Shown: positions 25,888-35,535, counted from the first letter of the stretch. The stretch is DNA of 64,000 nt from JAJEFO01 sp965209045 (GCA_965209045.1 CBDBPW010000001.1:1116001-1180000), one strand, 5' to 3'. Notes: a model not told the origin generated them from the letters alone. Numbers and translations are program-made.

Positions 25888-26930
25888 TCGAGAACGCGGC
25901 ACTGGCGGTCCTGAGCCGAGTTGATCCCGAATTCTCCCACGGTCTTGCGCTTCGGGCGCTGCACACTCCGTTTGCACCGTTGCCGGGGCCGGTGAGGTCG
26001 CCTCATCTGGACGTGGACCTCGCAGGCCTGCGTCTGCCGAATCCCGTTGGCTTGGCTGCAGGCCTGGACAAGAACGCGAGAGCCGTTGACCCGCTCATGC
26101 GTGCAGGATTCGGGTTCCTGGAGGTCGGGACCGCGACACCCCGTCCGCAATCGGGCAATCCGCGCCCGAGACTGTTCCGGCTTCGGAAGGATCGGGCGGT
26201 GATAAACCGCCTCGGGTTCAACAACGACGGCCTTGAGACAATCGTCAACCGGCTGGCCGCACGCCCTGATGGCGTTCCTGTCGGGATCAATGTTGGCGCA
26301 AACAGGGACAGCGTGGATCGTGCCGCCGACTACGCGCACGCGATGCGCGCAGCCCGGAAATGCGTTGACTTCGTGACCATCAACGTGTCGTCGCCCAACA
26401 CCGAGAACCTTCGCGATCTCCAGGGTGGGCGGGCATTGCCGACGCTTCTCGAAGGGGTCATGGCGGAGAGCGGCGATCTGCCCGTCTTTCTAAAGATCGC
26501 GCCGGATCTCTCGGATGAGCAGGTTTGCGCCATCGCGAGGATGGCCATGGATGGCGGCGTTGCCGCAATTGTCGCGACCAATACGACCTTGTCGCGTGAC
26601 GGGCTGGCGGACCGGAGGAGAGCGGAAAGCGGCGGCCTCTCTGGGCGTCCGCTCTTTGCGCGCTCGACGCGTGTCCTGGCGCGGCTGTTCCACGAGACCG
26701 GAGGCGAGATGCCGCTTGTCGGCGTCGGGGGAGTGGCTTCGGCCGCCGATGCCTACGCAAAGATCAAGGCCGGCGCAATCGCGGTCCAGCTCTACACGGC
26801 GATGACCTATTCCGGGATATCGCTCGCAGCGCGGATCGCGCGGGGTGTTGACGAGATGCTGGCTCACGACGGGTTTGCGTCCGTAGCCGAGGCCCGAGGC
26901 ATTCAGGCAGCGGACTGGCTGCACGAATAG
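25884..26930 (+). CDS. pyrD: Dihydroorotate dehydrogenase (quinone), class 2
   Basis: 348-residue membrane-associated FMN enzyme that oxidises dihydroorotate to orotate with quinone, step four of pyrimidine synthesis. PNPVGLAAGLDKNARA, FGFLEVGTATPRPQ, RLGFNNDG and NVSSPNTENLRDLQ (Ser as catalytic base, the class 2 feature) are clear, as is the phosphate-binding GVGGVASAADAYAKIKAGA. The N-terminal helix region typical of class 2 is present. It begins with GTG overlapping the preceding stop. Converges with the MATE gene, 20 nt apart. Confidence 0.96.
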   Translation: MIENAALAVLSRVDPEFSHGLALRALHTPFAPLPGPVRSPHLDVDLAGLRLPNPVGLAAGLDKNARAVDPLMRAGFGFLEVGTATPRPQSGNPRPRLFRLRKDRAVINRLGFNNDGLETIVNRLAARPDGVPVGINVGANRDSVDRAADYAHAMRAARKCVDFVTINVSSPNTENLRDLQGGRALPTLLEGVMAESGDLPVFLKIAPDLSDEQVCAIARMAMDGGVAAIVATNTTLSRDGLADRRRAESGGLSGRPLFARSTRVLARLFHETGGEMPLVGVGGVASAADAYAKIKAGAIAVQLYTAMTYSGISLAARIARGVDEMLAHDGFASVAEARGIQAADWLHE

Positions 26931-26950
26931 CCTGGAACGCCCGGGCAGGG

Positions 26951-28267
26951 TCAGCCTCCGGCGCGTTCGAGCGCGGGGTACCTGAAGCCAAGCGTGACAC
27001 CCCTTGCAACGAGGGAAATCAGGAGCGCCATCCAGAGGCCGTCGTTGCCGTGGCCGGACAGGATCCACACCGAAACGAAGTAGATCGCGGCCGAGACCGC
27101 CGTCATGTTCCGCATGTCGCCCGTTCGCGTGGCGCCAACGAAAATCCCGTCGAGCATCCAGGCCGCGATGCCGAGGACCGGCGCCGCAATCATCCATGGA
27201 AGGAGCGCCCTGGCAGCAATGCGAACCTCCTCCGAAGTGGTCATCAGCTCGATGACCCAGGGTCCGAAAGCCCAGACCGCAACAGAAAAGACGACCATGA
27301 CGCCGGCGCCCCAGGCGCTTGTCAGGACCGCGCCCCTCCGGAGGCGGGCCCGGTCACGCGCTCCCATTGCATTGCCCACAAGCGTTTCCGCCGCAATCGC
27401 GAAGCCGTCAAGCGCATGGGCCGTCAAGTGCACGAACTGCAGGAGTATCTGGTTGGCGGCGAGCGGAACATCTCCGAACCTGGCCCCGAAGAACAGGAAG
27501 GAAACGAAGATTGATTCGATGAAAAGGGACCTGAGCAGGATGTCGCGATGGATCACGGCCATCCTGAACAGCCGTGCGCGCGAGAGGATCCGGGGCAAGT
27601 CGTTCCAGAACGGTCGCTGCATTGCGTCCCGGCACAGCCAGAGGCCCAGCGCCAGCCCGCTCCATTCGGCAAGGAATGTCGCGAAGGCGACACCGGCGAC
27701 GCCCCAGCCGAAGCCCAGCACGAAGACCACGTCGAGCACGATGTTCAGGCCGTTCATCCAGACTTGCAGCGCCAGAACCGCGCGGGTTCTCTCGGAGGCG
27801 ATAAGCCAGCCGTTTATGCCGTACAGCGCGATGGCCGCGGGGGCCGACCAGATGCGCACAGACATGTACGTGTTTGCGGCTTCCTCCACTGCAGGCGACG
27901 CGGGCGAGATCAGGAAACCACCCTGGAAGATCGGCCATTGCAGGAGGATCAGCAACAGGCCGCCGCCCAGTCCAACAACCATCGCGCGCGAAAGGAGCGC
28001 GTCGGCCTCGCCCCGGTCGCCCGCCCCAAGCGCCTGGCTCGTCATGCCGGTGGTTCCCATGCGGAGAAAGCCGAAGATCCAGTAGATTGCGGTCAGGATG
28101 TTGGCCCCGATCCCGACAGCCCCGATCGGCACAGGATCCCCCAGTTGCCCGACGACACCGGTGTCCACGACGCCGAGAATCGGCACGGTGGCATTGGCGA
28201 GAAGAATCGGCAGCGCGATTCCAAGGACACGGCGGTGCGTGATCCCGTGCGAGGTCGAGGCCGTCAT
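26951..28267 (-). CDS. MATE-family multidrug efflux transporter (DinF-like)
   Basis: 438 residues, about 12 hydrophobic segments, no signal peptide: an inner-membrane antiporter exporting cationic drugs or metabolites. ALPILLANATVPILGVVDT at the N-terminus, then GFLRMGTTGMTSQALGAGD and the second-half equivalent LTAHALDGFAIAAETLVG (MATE repeat 2) fit the DinF branch. The substrate is unknown. The start codon overlaps the stop of the upstream thioesterase gene (ATGA), placing it last in a three-gene reverse-strand operon. Confidence 0.92.
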   Translation of the reverse strand: MTASTSHGITHRRVLGIALPILLANATVPILGVVDTGVVGQLGDPVPIGAVGIGANILTAIYWIFGFLRMGTTGMTSQALGAGDRGEADALLSRAMVVGLGGGLLLILLQWPIFQGGFLISPASPAVEEAANTYMSVRIWSAPAAIALYGINGWLIASERTRAVLALQVWMNGLNIVLDVVFVLGFGWGVAGVAFATFLAEWSGLALGLWLCRDAMQRPFWNDLPRILSRARLFRMAVIHRDILLRSLFIESIFVSFLFFGARFGDVPLAANQILLQFVHLTAHALDGFAIAAETLVGNAMGARDRARLRRGAVLTSAWGAGVMVVFSVAVWAFGPWVIELMTTSEEVRIAARALLPWMIAAPVLGIAAWMLDGIFVGATRTGDMRNMTAVSAAIYFVSVWILSGHGNDGLWMALLISLVARGVTLGFRYPALERAGG

Positions 28268-28776
28268 TCAGCGGAGGTTGACGGCATCAGGAAATGTCCC
28301 GTGGCCTGTGCCATCGGCCGCATGCGGTTGTCCTGCCAGGCCTCGACCCTGACGCTCGCGTAGCGACGGCCCGACCGGTTCACGCGAGCCCTCGCATAGG
28401 CGTCTCGCGGCAGTCCCGAGCGAAGGTAGTCCACAGTTATGTCGATTGTCTTCGGCATGCGCGGCAGCGTGTCGGGATTCAGCGATTCGGCGTCCAGCCT
28501 GCCGCTTTCGATCTCGTGCCAGAGGTTCTGCCATCCAAGCTCGACCAGCGCGGTGGTCTCCAGGAAGGCGGCGGTCACCCCGCCATGCAATGCCGGCAGC
28601 AGGGGGTTGCCGACCTGCATGTCGTCGAACTTCAGCACGGCCGTCAGTTCGTCTCCATGGCGCTCGAACGCGATTCCGAGAAACCGGACGAATGGAATGC
28701 CGTCCACGAGCGCGCGGAGCGCGGCGTCGCGTCGCTGCTTCACGACCTGGACCGGTTCGGGGCGCCTTGGCTTCAT
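28264..28776 (-). CDS. PaaI-family hotdog thioesterase (first paralogue)
   Basis: 170 residues with hotdog-fold marks: GNPLLPALHGGVTAAFLETT (HGG motif) and the KTIDITVDYLRSG beta strand, ending in VEAWQDNRMRPMAQATGHFL. Such enzymes hydrolyse acyl- or aryl-CoA thioesters; the substrate is unknown. Overlaps both neighbours by 4 nt (ATGA), so the trio is tightly coupled. Longer than the second copy by about 28 residues, mostly in the region after the HGG helix. Confidence 0.88.
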   Translation of the reverse strand: MKPRRPEPVQVVKQRRDAALRALVDGIPFVRFLGIAFERHGDELTAVLKFDDMQVGNPLLPALHGGVTAAFLETTALVELGWQNLWHEIESGRLDAESLNPDTLPRMPKTIDITVDYLRSGLPRDAYARARVNRSGRRYASVRVEAWQDNRMRPMAQATGHFLMPSTSAE

Positions 28777-29201
28777 GTCTGGACCACGAAAGCGCCCGTG
28801 GCACAGGCCACGGGATTGGCCTTGTCGTCGTCGGTCGCCAAGGTTCGGACAAAGGCGACGGTTCGGGTCATGTGATAGCAGGTCGCGTGCGCGGTGATCG
28901 TCTGTCCCGGTGTTGCTGGCCGCATGTAGTCGATCCGGAAATTCAGCGTCGCAGTGCTTGACGGTCCGGCAGGATGGGAGAGGACGGCCACGCCGCCGCA
29001 GGTGTCCAGCAACGAGGAGACGGCGCCGCCATGCGCGACCCCCGTGACGGGGTCGCCCACAAGCCGGTCGCTCCAGGGCATCGAGACGACAGCGGTGCCT
29101 TCGCCCACTTTCTCGAGAACCATGTTCATGGCCCGGCAGAAGGGCAGTTCGTCGATGAACCGGCGCTTCCCCGCGCCGCGGATTCCAACCTTGTCAGGCA
29201 T
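28773..29201 (-). CDS. PaaI-family hotdog thioesterase (second paralogue)
   Basis: 142 residues: GDPVTGVAHGGAVSSLLDTC is the HGG active-site helix, followed by LNFRIDYMRPATPGQ and a final VACATGAFVVQT strand. Probable cytosolic acyl-CoA thioesterase. First gene of the reverse operon with the other thioesterase and the MATE pump. SD GAGGCC lies just before the ATG. A tandem pair suggests a heteromeric or substrate-split function, but this is speculation. Confidence 0.88.
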   Translation of the reverse strand: MPDKVGIRGAGKRRFIDELPFCRAMNMVLEKVGEGTAVVSMPWSDRLVGDPVTGVAHGGAVSSLLDTCGGVAVLSHPAGPSSTATLNFRIDYMRPATPGQTITAHATCYHMTRTVAFVRTLATDDDKANPVACATGAFVVQT

Positions 29202-29503
29202 GAGTGGCCTCCTTCACGGGTTTTCGTCCGTTTGTTCGCGTTCGGCAAGCCGATTGATCCGGCATTCGCGGAGATGCCGGAGCCGTCGACAGCGAGCGTT
29301 TGCCTCGCCCCGGTCCGGCATTTGCCTGAACGGACGGAAGGCGCGGCCCTTGTGTCATGAACTCCGCGTCGCCAAATGACTTGAAGGATGCCGGCAAGAC
29401 GGGCCAGTGCCAGGGCTGCCGGCACCTCAACAGAACTGTGGCGTTGCACGGATTTTGCCGTTACGCCAAGGTGACCGAACAACATGCCGGAGGCGAGATC
29501 AGG
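29202..29503. other. Divergent control region between thioesterases and beta-oxidation operon
   Basis: 302 nt between divergently transcribed operons. No recognised gene and no near-consensus sigma70 site was found; TTGCAC at 29444 lacks a matching -10. It must contain both promoters. Confidence 0.4.
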
Positions 29504-31282
29504 ATGCCAGGCTACGCACCTCCCGTAAAGGACCAGCAATTCCTGCTACATGACTTGTTCAAGGTCAGCGAGAGCGACATTCCCGGTTACGAGGACCTCG
29601 ATCGAGACTTCACGGCGGCGGTTCTGGCGGAGGCCGGAAAGATAGCCGCAAACGTGCTGCAGCCGTTGAACGCCGTTGGGGACACGCAAGGCTGCTCGCT
29701 CGAAAACGGTGTCGTGCGCACGCCGGAAGGGTTCAAGGCGGCGTGGGACGAAATGGCGGCGGGCGGCTGGATGGGTCTCGCCGCCGACCCGGAACATGGC
29801 GGGCAGGGCATGCCGTATCTCCTGAACACTGCGGTCGGCGAGTTCTTTTCGTCCGCGAACATGGCCTTCCAGATGTATGCGGGGCTGGTGCAGGGCGCGG
29901 CGCTGACATTGGCCGCCCACGGGTCGGACGAGCAAAGGGCCACCTACATTCCGCCGATGCATGAGGGGCGCTGGTCGGGAACGATGAACCTGACTGAGCC
30001 GCATTGCGGCACCGACCTCGGCCTCATTCGCACGAAGGCGGAGCCGCAGGGCGACGGCAGCTACAGGATTTCCGGCCAGAAGATCTGGATTTCCGGCGGC
30101 GAGCACGACCTGGCCGAAAACATCGTTCACCTTGTGCTTGCACGCATTCCCGACGGTCCGGAGGGGATCAAGGGGATTTCGCTCTTCGTTGTGCCTAAGT
30201 TCCTTCCCAACGCGGATGGCTCGCTCGGAGAGCGGAACCGGCTCTCCTGCGGCGGCCTGGAAGCAAAGATGGGAATCCACGGCAACGCGACCTGCGTCAT
30301 GAACTATGACGGCGCTTCGGGATGGCTTGTGGGCGAGATGCACAAGGGCATGCGGGCCATGTTCACGATGATGAACGAGGCGCGGCTTTCGGTGGCGCTT
30401 CAGGGCTACTCACAGGCCGAGATCGCCTACCAAAACGCAGTTGCGTTCGCCCGGGAGCGACTGCAGGGCCGGGACGTGACCGGGGCGAGGAACCCGGACG
30501 GTCCGGCCGACCCGGTCATTGTCCACCCGGACGTGCGCCGCAACCTGCTCGATCAGAAGTCGTTCGTCGAGGGCGCGCGCGCCCTGGCATTCTGGGGTGC
30601 GGAGATGATCGACCGGGCACGCAGGATGGGCGACAAGGAGGCCGAGGCGATGGTCTCGCTGCTGATTCCGGTGATGAAGGGATTCCTGACCGACAAGGGC
30701 TTCGAGGCGTGCGTCCTGGCACAGCAGACTCTTGGCGGCTCAGGCTTCACGAGAGAGGCCGGAATCGAGCAATTCGTTCGGGATGCGCGAATCGCCATGA
30801 TCTACGAGGGAACCAACGGCATCCAGTCGCTGGACCTGGTGGGCCGGAAGCTTCCAGCGAACGGCGGCAAGGCGATCATGTCATTCTTCGAACTGGTGAA
30901 GGGCTTCGTCAAGGAGAGCGAGGGCAACGAGGCGCTGAAAGCAGAATTTCTCGATCCGCTGAAAGCCGCTTCGAAGGACTTGCAGGCGGCAGGGATGTAC
31001 TTCCTGCAGGAGGGCTCGAAGAACCCGCTGCACGCGCTGGCGGGATCCTACGATTTCATGCACCTGTTCGGCCACGTGTCCTTGGGATTCATGTGGGCGC
31101 GCATGGCACGGGCCTCGATGGAAGCTCTTGAGCTTGGCGCCGAAGACGCGGAATACTACGAGACGAAGATCAAGACCGGACGCTACTACATGGCCCGGCA
31201 ACTGCCGGCGACCGGCCTGCACCTGGCGCGGATCACCAGCGGCGCGGAACCCGTGATGGGTCTAGGTGCCGAAAGTTTCTGA
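29504..31282 (+). CDS. Acyl-CoA dehydrogenase (long form with C-terminal extension domain)
   Basis: 592 residues, the large FadE-like/ACAD form common in Alphaproteobacteria. First step of beta-oxidation: FAD-dependent alpha,beta-desaturation of acyl-CoA. MNLTEPHCGTDLGLI and KIWISGGEHDLAENI are the FAD-binding blocks, and Glu435 in IYEGTNGIQSLDLVGRKL is the predicted catalytic base. A roughly 120-residue C-terminal domain follows. The start at 29504 (MPGYAPPVKDQQFLL) matches the family start; upstream in-frame sequence looks non-coding. It leads a four-gene fatty-acid operon, 11 nt before the GST gene. Confidence 0.94.
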   Translation: MPGYAPPVKDQQFLLHDLFKVSESDIPGYEDLDRDFTAAVLAEAGKIAANVLQPLNAVGDTQGCSLENGVVRTPEGFKAAWDEMAAGGWMGLAADPEHGGQGMPYLLNTAVGEFFSSANMAFQMYAGLVQGAALTLAAHGSDEQRATYIPPMHEGRWSGTMNLTEPHCGTDLGLIRTKAEPQGDGSYRISGQKIWISGGEHDLAENIVHLVLARIPDGPEGIKGISLFVVPKFLPNADGSLGERNRLSCGGLEAKMGIHGNATCVMNYDGASGWLVGEMHKGMRAMFTMMNEARLSVALQGYSQAEIAYQNAVAFARERLQGRDVTGARNPDGPADPVIVHPDVRRNLLDQKSFVEGARALAFWGAEMIDRARRMGDKEAEAMVSLLIPVMKGFLTDKGFEACVLAQQTLGGSGFTREAGIEQFVRDARIAMIYEGTNGIQSLDLVGRKLPANGGKAIMSFFELVKGFVKESEGNEALKAEFLDPLKAASKDLQAAGMYFLQEGSKNPLHALAGSYDFMHLFGHVSLGFMWARMARASMEALELGAEDAEYYETKIKTGRYYMARQLPATGLHLARITSGAEPVMGLGAESF

Positions 31283-31293
31283 TTGGAGGGCGA

Positions 31294-31935
31294 ATGACGA
31301 TCAAGCTGCACTGTTTCGGCGAAAGCGGACATTCATACAAGGCGGCGCTCGCGCTGGAACTCGGACCGCTCGACTGGGAGCCGGTCTTCGTGGACTTTTT
31401 CAATGGCGCATCGCGCAGCGAAAGCTATCGTCACGACCTGAATGTCATGGGCGAGGCGCCGGTGCTGGTCGATGGCGACGTGCACCTGACCCAGTCCGGC
31501 GTGATACAGGACTATCTTTCGGAAAGAACCGGGCTTTTTGGCGGTCAATCCCCGGAGAGCCGTCGCGAGATACTCCGTTGGGTGCTCTGGGACAATCACA
31601 AGCTGTCGAGCCAGGCCGGCGTGGCGCGGTTTCTCATGAACTTCCTGCCGGCGGACAAGCGCCCCGAGCCCGTGATCGCGTGGCTCCAGGGAAGGTTGAC
31701 TGCGGCGCTCCGGATCCTTGAAGGTCATCTCGAAGCGCGCGAGTGGATAGTCGGTCAAGACGTCACGAATGCGGACCTTACCTGCTGCAGCTATCTGTTC
31801 TATGACGAGCCGTTCGGCTTCGAGCGCAAGGACTGGCCGGCCATCAGTGCCTGGCTGACGCGGATCGAGGCGCTCGACGGCTGGAAGCACCCGTATGACC
31901 TCATGCAGCGTGCTTTCCAGGCCAAGGCAGCGTGA
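31294..31935 (+). CDS. Glutathione S-transferase family protein
   Basis: 213 residues: an N-terminal thioredoxin-fold domain with MGEAPVLVDGDVHLTQSGVI (the cis-Pro and the Gln-Ser glutathione contact) and an all-helical C-terminal domain. Catalytic residue class cannot be fixed; FGESGHSYKAALAL suggests a Ser-type. It lies inside the beta-oxidation operon between acyl-CoA dehydrogenase and thiolase, where it may detoxify electrophilic enoyl or aldehyde products; that role is inferred only from position. Confidence 0.9.
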   Translation: MTIKLHCFGESGHSYKAALALELGPLDWEPVFVDFFNGASRSESYRHDLNVMGEAPVLVDGDVHLTQSGVIQDYLSERTGLFGGQSPESRREILRWVLWDNHKLSSQAGVARFLMNFLPADKRPEPVIAWLQGRLTAALRILEGHLEAREWIVGQDVTNADLTCCSYLFYDEPFGFERKDWPAISAWLTRIEALDGWKHPYDLMQRAFQAKAA

Positions 31936-31949
31936 GAAAGGTCACGACC

Positions 31950-33161
31950 ATGGGCGATGCCTACATCTACGATGCAATTCGTTCGCCCCGCGGCAAGGGT
32001 CGGAGCGCAGGCAGTCTGCACGAGGTCACTCCGGTCAAGCTCTCGGCCGACCTGCTCAATGCCATGAAGCGGCGGAATGGCCTGGACGGCCATGCCGTCG
32101 AGGACGTGATCTGGGGCAATGCGACCCAGGTCAAGGAGCAGGGCGGGTGTCTCGCGCGGACCGCCGTCCTGGCATCCGACCTGGACGAGCGGGTTCCGGG
32201 CCTGTCCATCAACCGGTTCTGCGCGAGCGGCATGGAGGCCGTGAACCTCGCCGCAAACCAGGTGAAAGGAGGCGCGGGCGAAGCATATATCGCTGGGGGC
32301 GTTGAATGCATGAGCCGTGTGCCCATGGGCAGCGACGGCGCCGCGATAGCCGTCGACCCCAGCGTTGCCATGAAGACGTATTTCGTGCCGCAGGGCATTT
32401 CCGCGGACATCATCGCGACCGAATACGGATTCAGCCGCGCCGATGTGGACGCTTACGCGGTCGAAAGCCAGCAGCGGGCGGCGCTGGCCTGGGACGAGGG
32501 CCGGTTCGAGAAGTCGATTGTTCCCGTCAGCGATCAGAACGGACTGCCGATCCTGGACCGCGACGAGCACATGCGCCCGGACACGGACATGCAGGCGCTG
32601 GGCGCACTTGATCCCTCCTTCAAGGACCAGGGCAAGGTCATGCCGGGCTTCGATGCTGTCGCGCTGATGAAGTACCCGCATCTGGAACGGATCGAACATG
32701 TCCATCATGCGGGGAATTCCAGCGGCATTGTCGACGGCGCCGCGGCGATGCTGGTCGGCTCCAAGGATTTTGGCGAGGCAAACGGTCTGACGCCCAGGGC
32801 GCGGATCCGGGCCACCGCGAAGATCGGCACCGATCCGACAATCATGCTGACGGGGCCTGTCCCGGCCACGGAAAAGGTATTGGCCGACTGCGGCATGAAA
32901 GTCGGAGACATTGACCTCTTCGAGGTGAACGAGGCATTCTCCTCGGTCGTTCTGCGCTTCATGCAGGCGTTTGACGTCGACCACGGCATCCTGAACGTCA
33001 ACGGCGGAGCAATCGCAATGGGGCATCCACTTGGCGCTTCCGGCGCCATCATCATCGGAACGCTTCTTGATGAAATGGAACGTCAGGACAAGGAAACCGG
33101 CCTTGCCGCGATCTGCGTGGCTAGCGGCATGGGCGCGGCCACGATTCTGGAGCGCGTGTAG
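31950..33161 (+). CDS. fadA: Acetyl-CoA C-acyltransferase (thiolase)
   Basis: 403 residues. Active-site Cys91 in NRFCASGMEAVNLAANQ, the His in GGAIAMGHPLGASGA and the second Cys in CVASGMGAA are all present, giving the full thiolase triad for CoA-dependent cleavage of 3-ketoacyl-CoA. The ATG at 31950 is chosen because family members begin M-x-DAYIYDA; a GTG overlapping the GST stop (31932) is possible. Lies 51 nt before the FadJ-type gene, its natural partner. Confidence 0.94.
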   Translation: MGDAYIYDAIRSPRGKGRSAGSLHEVTPVKLSADLLNAMKRRNGLDGHAVEDVIWGNATQVKEQGGCLARTAVLASDLDERVPGLSINRFCASGMEAVNLAANQVKGGAGEAYIAGGVECMSRVPMGSDGAAIAVDPSVAMKTYFVPQGISADIIATEYGFSRADVDAYAVESQQRAALAWDEGRFEKSIVPVSDQNGLPILDRDEHMRPDTDMQALGALDPSFKDQGKVMPGFDAVALMKYPHLERIEHVHHAGNSSGIVDGAAAMLVGSKDFGEANGLTPRARIRATAKIGTDPTIMLTGPVPATEKVLADCGMKVGDIDLFEVNEAFSSVVLRFMQAFDVDHGILNVNGGAIAMGHPLGASGAIIIGTLLDEMERQDKETGLAAICVASGMGAATILERV

Positions 33162-33212
33162 GTGCCAAACTGCGTGCTTTCATGAACGGAGAGCCCGGGT
33201 GGAGAACCAGTC

Positions 33213-35411
33213 ATGACTGACTTTTCTTGCGAGATCCACGACGGCGAGGTTGCCGTCATCACTTGGGACGTGCCCGGGAGGTCGATGAACGTCCTGACCC
33301 GCGAGGCGTTCGAGACGCTGGACAGCCAGGTCGGTCAGGCGCTGGCCGATGACGCCGTGAAAGGAATCGTCATCACGTCCGGCAAGGAGACCTTTGCTGG
33401 CGGAATGGACCTGAACGTGCTGGCGTCGATTCGAGACTCGGCGGGCGAGGACCCCGCGCCCGTGCTCTTCGAGTTCATCTTGGAGGGCCATCGGATTCTG
33501 CGGAACATCGAACGGGCGGGCATGGACCCAAAGGCGAACAAGGGCGGCAAGCCGGTCGCCTGCGCGATTCCCGGGCTGTGCGCCGGCATCGGCACCGAGA
33601 TTGCCTTGGCGTGCCACCGTCGGTTCATGGCGGACACGCCGAATGGCCGCATAGGGCTGCCGGAGATCCGGGTGGGCCTTTTCCCCGGCGCGGGCGGCAC
33701 GACGCGCTACTCTCGAATGGTTGGCGCGATGGCCGCCGCGCCGGTGCTTCTCGAGGGCAAGCTGCTTGACCCGCGCAAGGCGAAGGCTGCCAAACTGGTC
33801 GACGAGGTCGTGGCGCCTGACGAGCTTCTGACCCGAGCCAAGGAATGGGTCTTGAACGCCCAGGACGCGGATTTGGTCAAGCCTTGGGACCAGAAGGGTT
33901 TCAAGATGCCCGGCGGAGCGCCTTACCATCCCCAGGGCTTCATGACCTTTGTCGGTGCAAGCGCAATGATCAACGGAAGGACCAAGGGCGTATATCCGGC
34001 AGCACGGGCGCTGCTTTCCGCCGTTTACGAGGGCGCGCTGGTGCCGTTCGACACGGCTCTCAGGATTGAGGCGCGACACTTCACGAACATCCTGATGAAC
34101 CCGACGTCCAGCGCGATGATCCGGTCCCTGTTCATCAGCAAGGAGGCCTTGGAGAAAGGCGCGCGCAGGCCGGACGCCAGTGATCAGAAGGTCAGGAAGG
34201 TCGGCGTCCTGGGAGCCGGCATGATGGGGGCGGGCATCGCATATGTCAGTGCCAAGGCGGGCGTTGACGTGGTCCTGGTGGATCGCGACATTGCCACGGC
34301 CGAGAGCGGCAAGGCACACTCGGAGGGACTTCTGGACAAGGGCGTCGCGCGCAGGCGCGTGACCGAAGAAGAGAAGGCGGAGGTTCTGGGAAGGATTCTG
34401 GCCACCGCCGAACTCGATTCCCTGGACGGCTGTGACCTGATCGTGGAGGCCGTGTTCGAGGATCCGGGCGTGAAGGCCGACATCACGAAGAGCGTCGAGA
34501 AGATTGCGGGCGATGACTGCATCCTTGCCACGAACACCTCGACCTTGCCGATCACCGAACTGGCGCGGGCAAGCGTTCGGCCGGAGCAGTTCATAGGCAT
34601 TCACTTTTTCAGCCCGGTCGACCGGATGCTCCTGGTCGAGATCATCAAGGGCGCCAAAACAGGTGATCGGGCCGTTGCCAAGGCGCTGGACTTTGCGCGC
34701 CAGATTCGCAAAACGCCGATTGTCGTGAACGACGCGCGTTTCTTCTACGCGAATCGCTGCATCATTCCCTACATCAACGAGGGCCTGCGCATGGTCGGCG
34801 AAGGGGTGGAGCCTGCACTGGTAGAGAACGCCGCGAAGCTGCTCGGGTTTCCGCTCGGCCCCCTGCAGCTCGTCGACGAGACCTCGATCGATCTGGGCGT
34901 GAAGATTGCCAAGGCAACTCGCGCGGCATTGGGGGACGCCTATCCCGATGAAGCCGTTGACGCGGTTCTGTTCTGGATGGCCGGCCAGGGGCGGCTGGGC
35001 CGCAAGGCCGGGGCCGGATTCTACGCGTATGACTCGGCCGGCAAGCGCGCGGGTCTTTGGGAGGGATTGCGAGAAAGGTTCGGAGGCGAAAGCGTCCCTT
35101 CGCTGGAACAGGTGCAGAACAGGCTGATGATGGTGCAGGCGCTGGAGGCCGTGCGCGCCCTCGAGGAGGGTGTCCTGAGCGACATTCGAGAAGGGGATGT
35201 CGGCGCGATCCTGGGATGGGGATTTGCGCCGTGGTCCGGCGGCCCGTTTTCGTGGCTTGACATGATCGGGGCGCGGCGGGCGGCGGAAATTTGCACCGAC
35301 CTTGATGCCCGGTTCGGCACGCGCTTCGAACAGCCGCCTCTCCTGTCCGAACTGGCGAAGTCCGGCGAAGGATTCTACGGGCGCTTCGGGTCGGGCCGGA
35401 ATGCCGCGTAG
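33213..35411 (+). CDS. fadJ: Multifunctional 3-hydroxyacyl-CoA dehydrogenase / enoyl-CoA hydratase (FadJ/FadB type)
   Basis: 732-residue fusion. Residues 1-190 are an enoyl-CoA hydratase (crotonase) domain with AIPGLCAGIGTEIALACHRR and GLPEIRVGLFPGAGGTTR. From about 328 comes the NAD-binding domain (VGVLGAGMMGAGIAY), with IGIHFFSPVDRMLLVEIIKG carrying the catalytic His, and the C-terminal 3HCDH repeats follow (PLGPLQLVDETSIDLG; FAPWSGGPFSWLD). It catalyses hydration and oxidation in beta-oxidation and would form a trifunctional complex with the thiolase. GGAGAACC precedes the start. Confidence 0.95.
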   Translation: MTDFSCEIHDGEVAVITWDVPGRSMNVLTREAFETLDSQVGQALADDAVKGIVITSGKETFAGGMDLNVLASIRDSAGEDPAPVLFEFILEGHRILRNIERAGMDPKANKGGKPVACAIPGLCAGIGTEIALACHRRFMADTPNGRIGLPEIRVGLFPGAGGTTRYSRMVGAMAAAPVLLEGKLLDPRKAKAAKLVDEVVAPDELLTRAKEWVLNAQDADLVKPWDQKGFKMPGGAPYHPQGFMTFVGASAMINGRTKGVYPAARALLSAVYEGALVPFDTALRIEARHFTNILMNPTSSAMIRSLFISKEALEKGARRPDASDQKVRKVGVLGAGMMGAGIAYVSAKAGVDVVLVDRDIATAESGKAHSEGLLDKGVARRRVTEEEKAEVLGRILATAELDSLDGCDLIVEAVFEDPGVKADITKSVEKIAGDDCILATNTSTLPITELARASVRPEQFIGIHFFSPVDRMLLVEIIKGAKTGDRAVAKALDFARQIRKTPIVVNDARFFYANRCIIPYINEGLRMVGEGVEPALVENAAKLLGFPLGPLQLVDETSIDLGVKIAKATRAALGDAYPDEAVDAVLFWMAGQGRLGRKAGAGFYAYDSAGKRAGLWEGLRERFGGESVPSLEQVQNRLMMVQALEAVRALEEGVLSDIREGDVGAILGWGFAPWSGGPFSWLDMIGARRAAEICTDLDARFGTRFEQPPLLSELAKSGEGFYGRFGSGRNAA

Positions 35412-35535
35412 CATGACAACGGTTTCGTTGGCCCACGCCTCGACGGGGAATGCGTCCAATTGTGCGATCTCGGGTGGTGACAGGGCTTGGACCGTGCGGT
35501 ATTGACGCCCAGAGCGTTTGCCGGAGACAGGAACC

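Noticed and set aside
31932..31949. GTG start for the thiolase overlapping the GST stop
   Set aside because: Homologues begin M-x-DAYIYDA, which fits the ATG at 31950; the extra residues are atypical.
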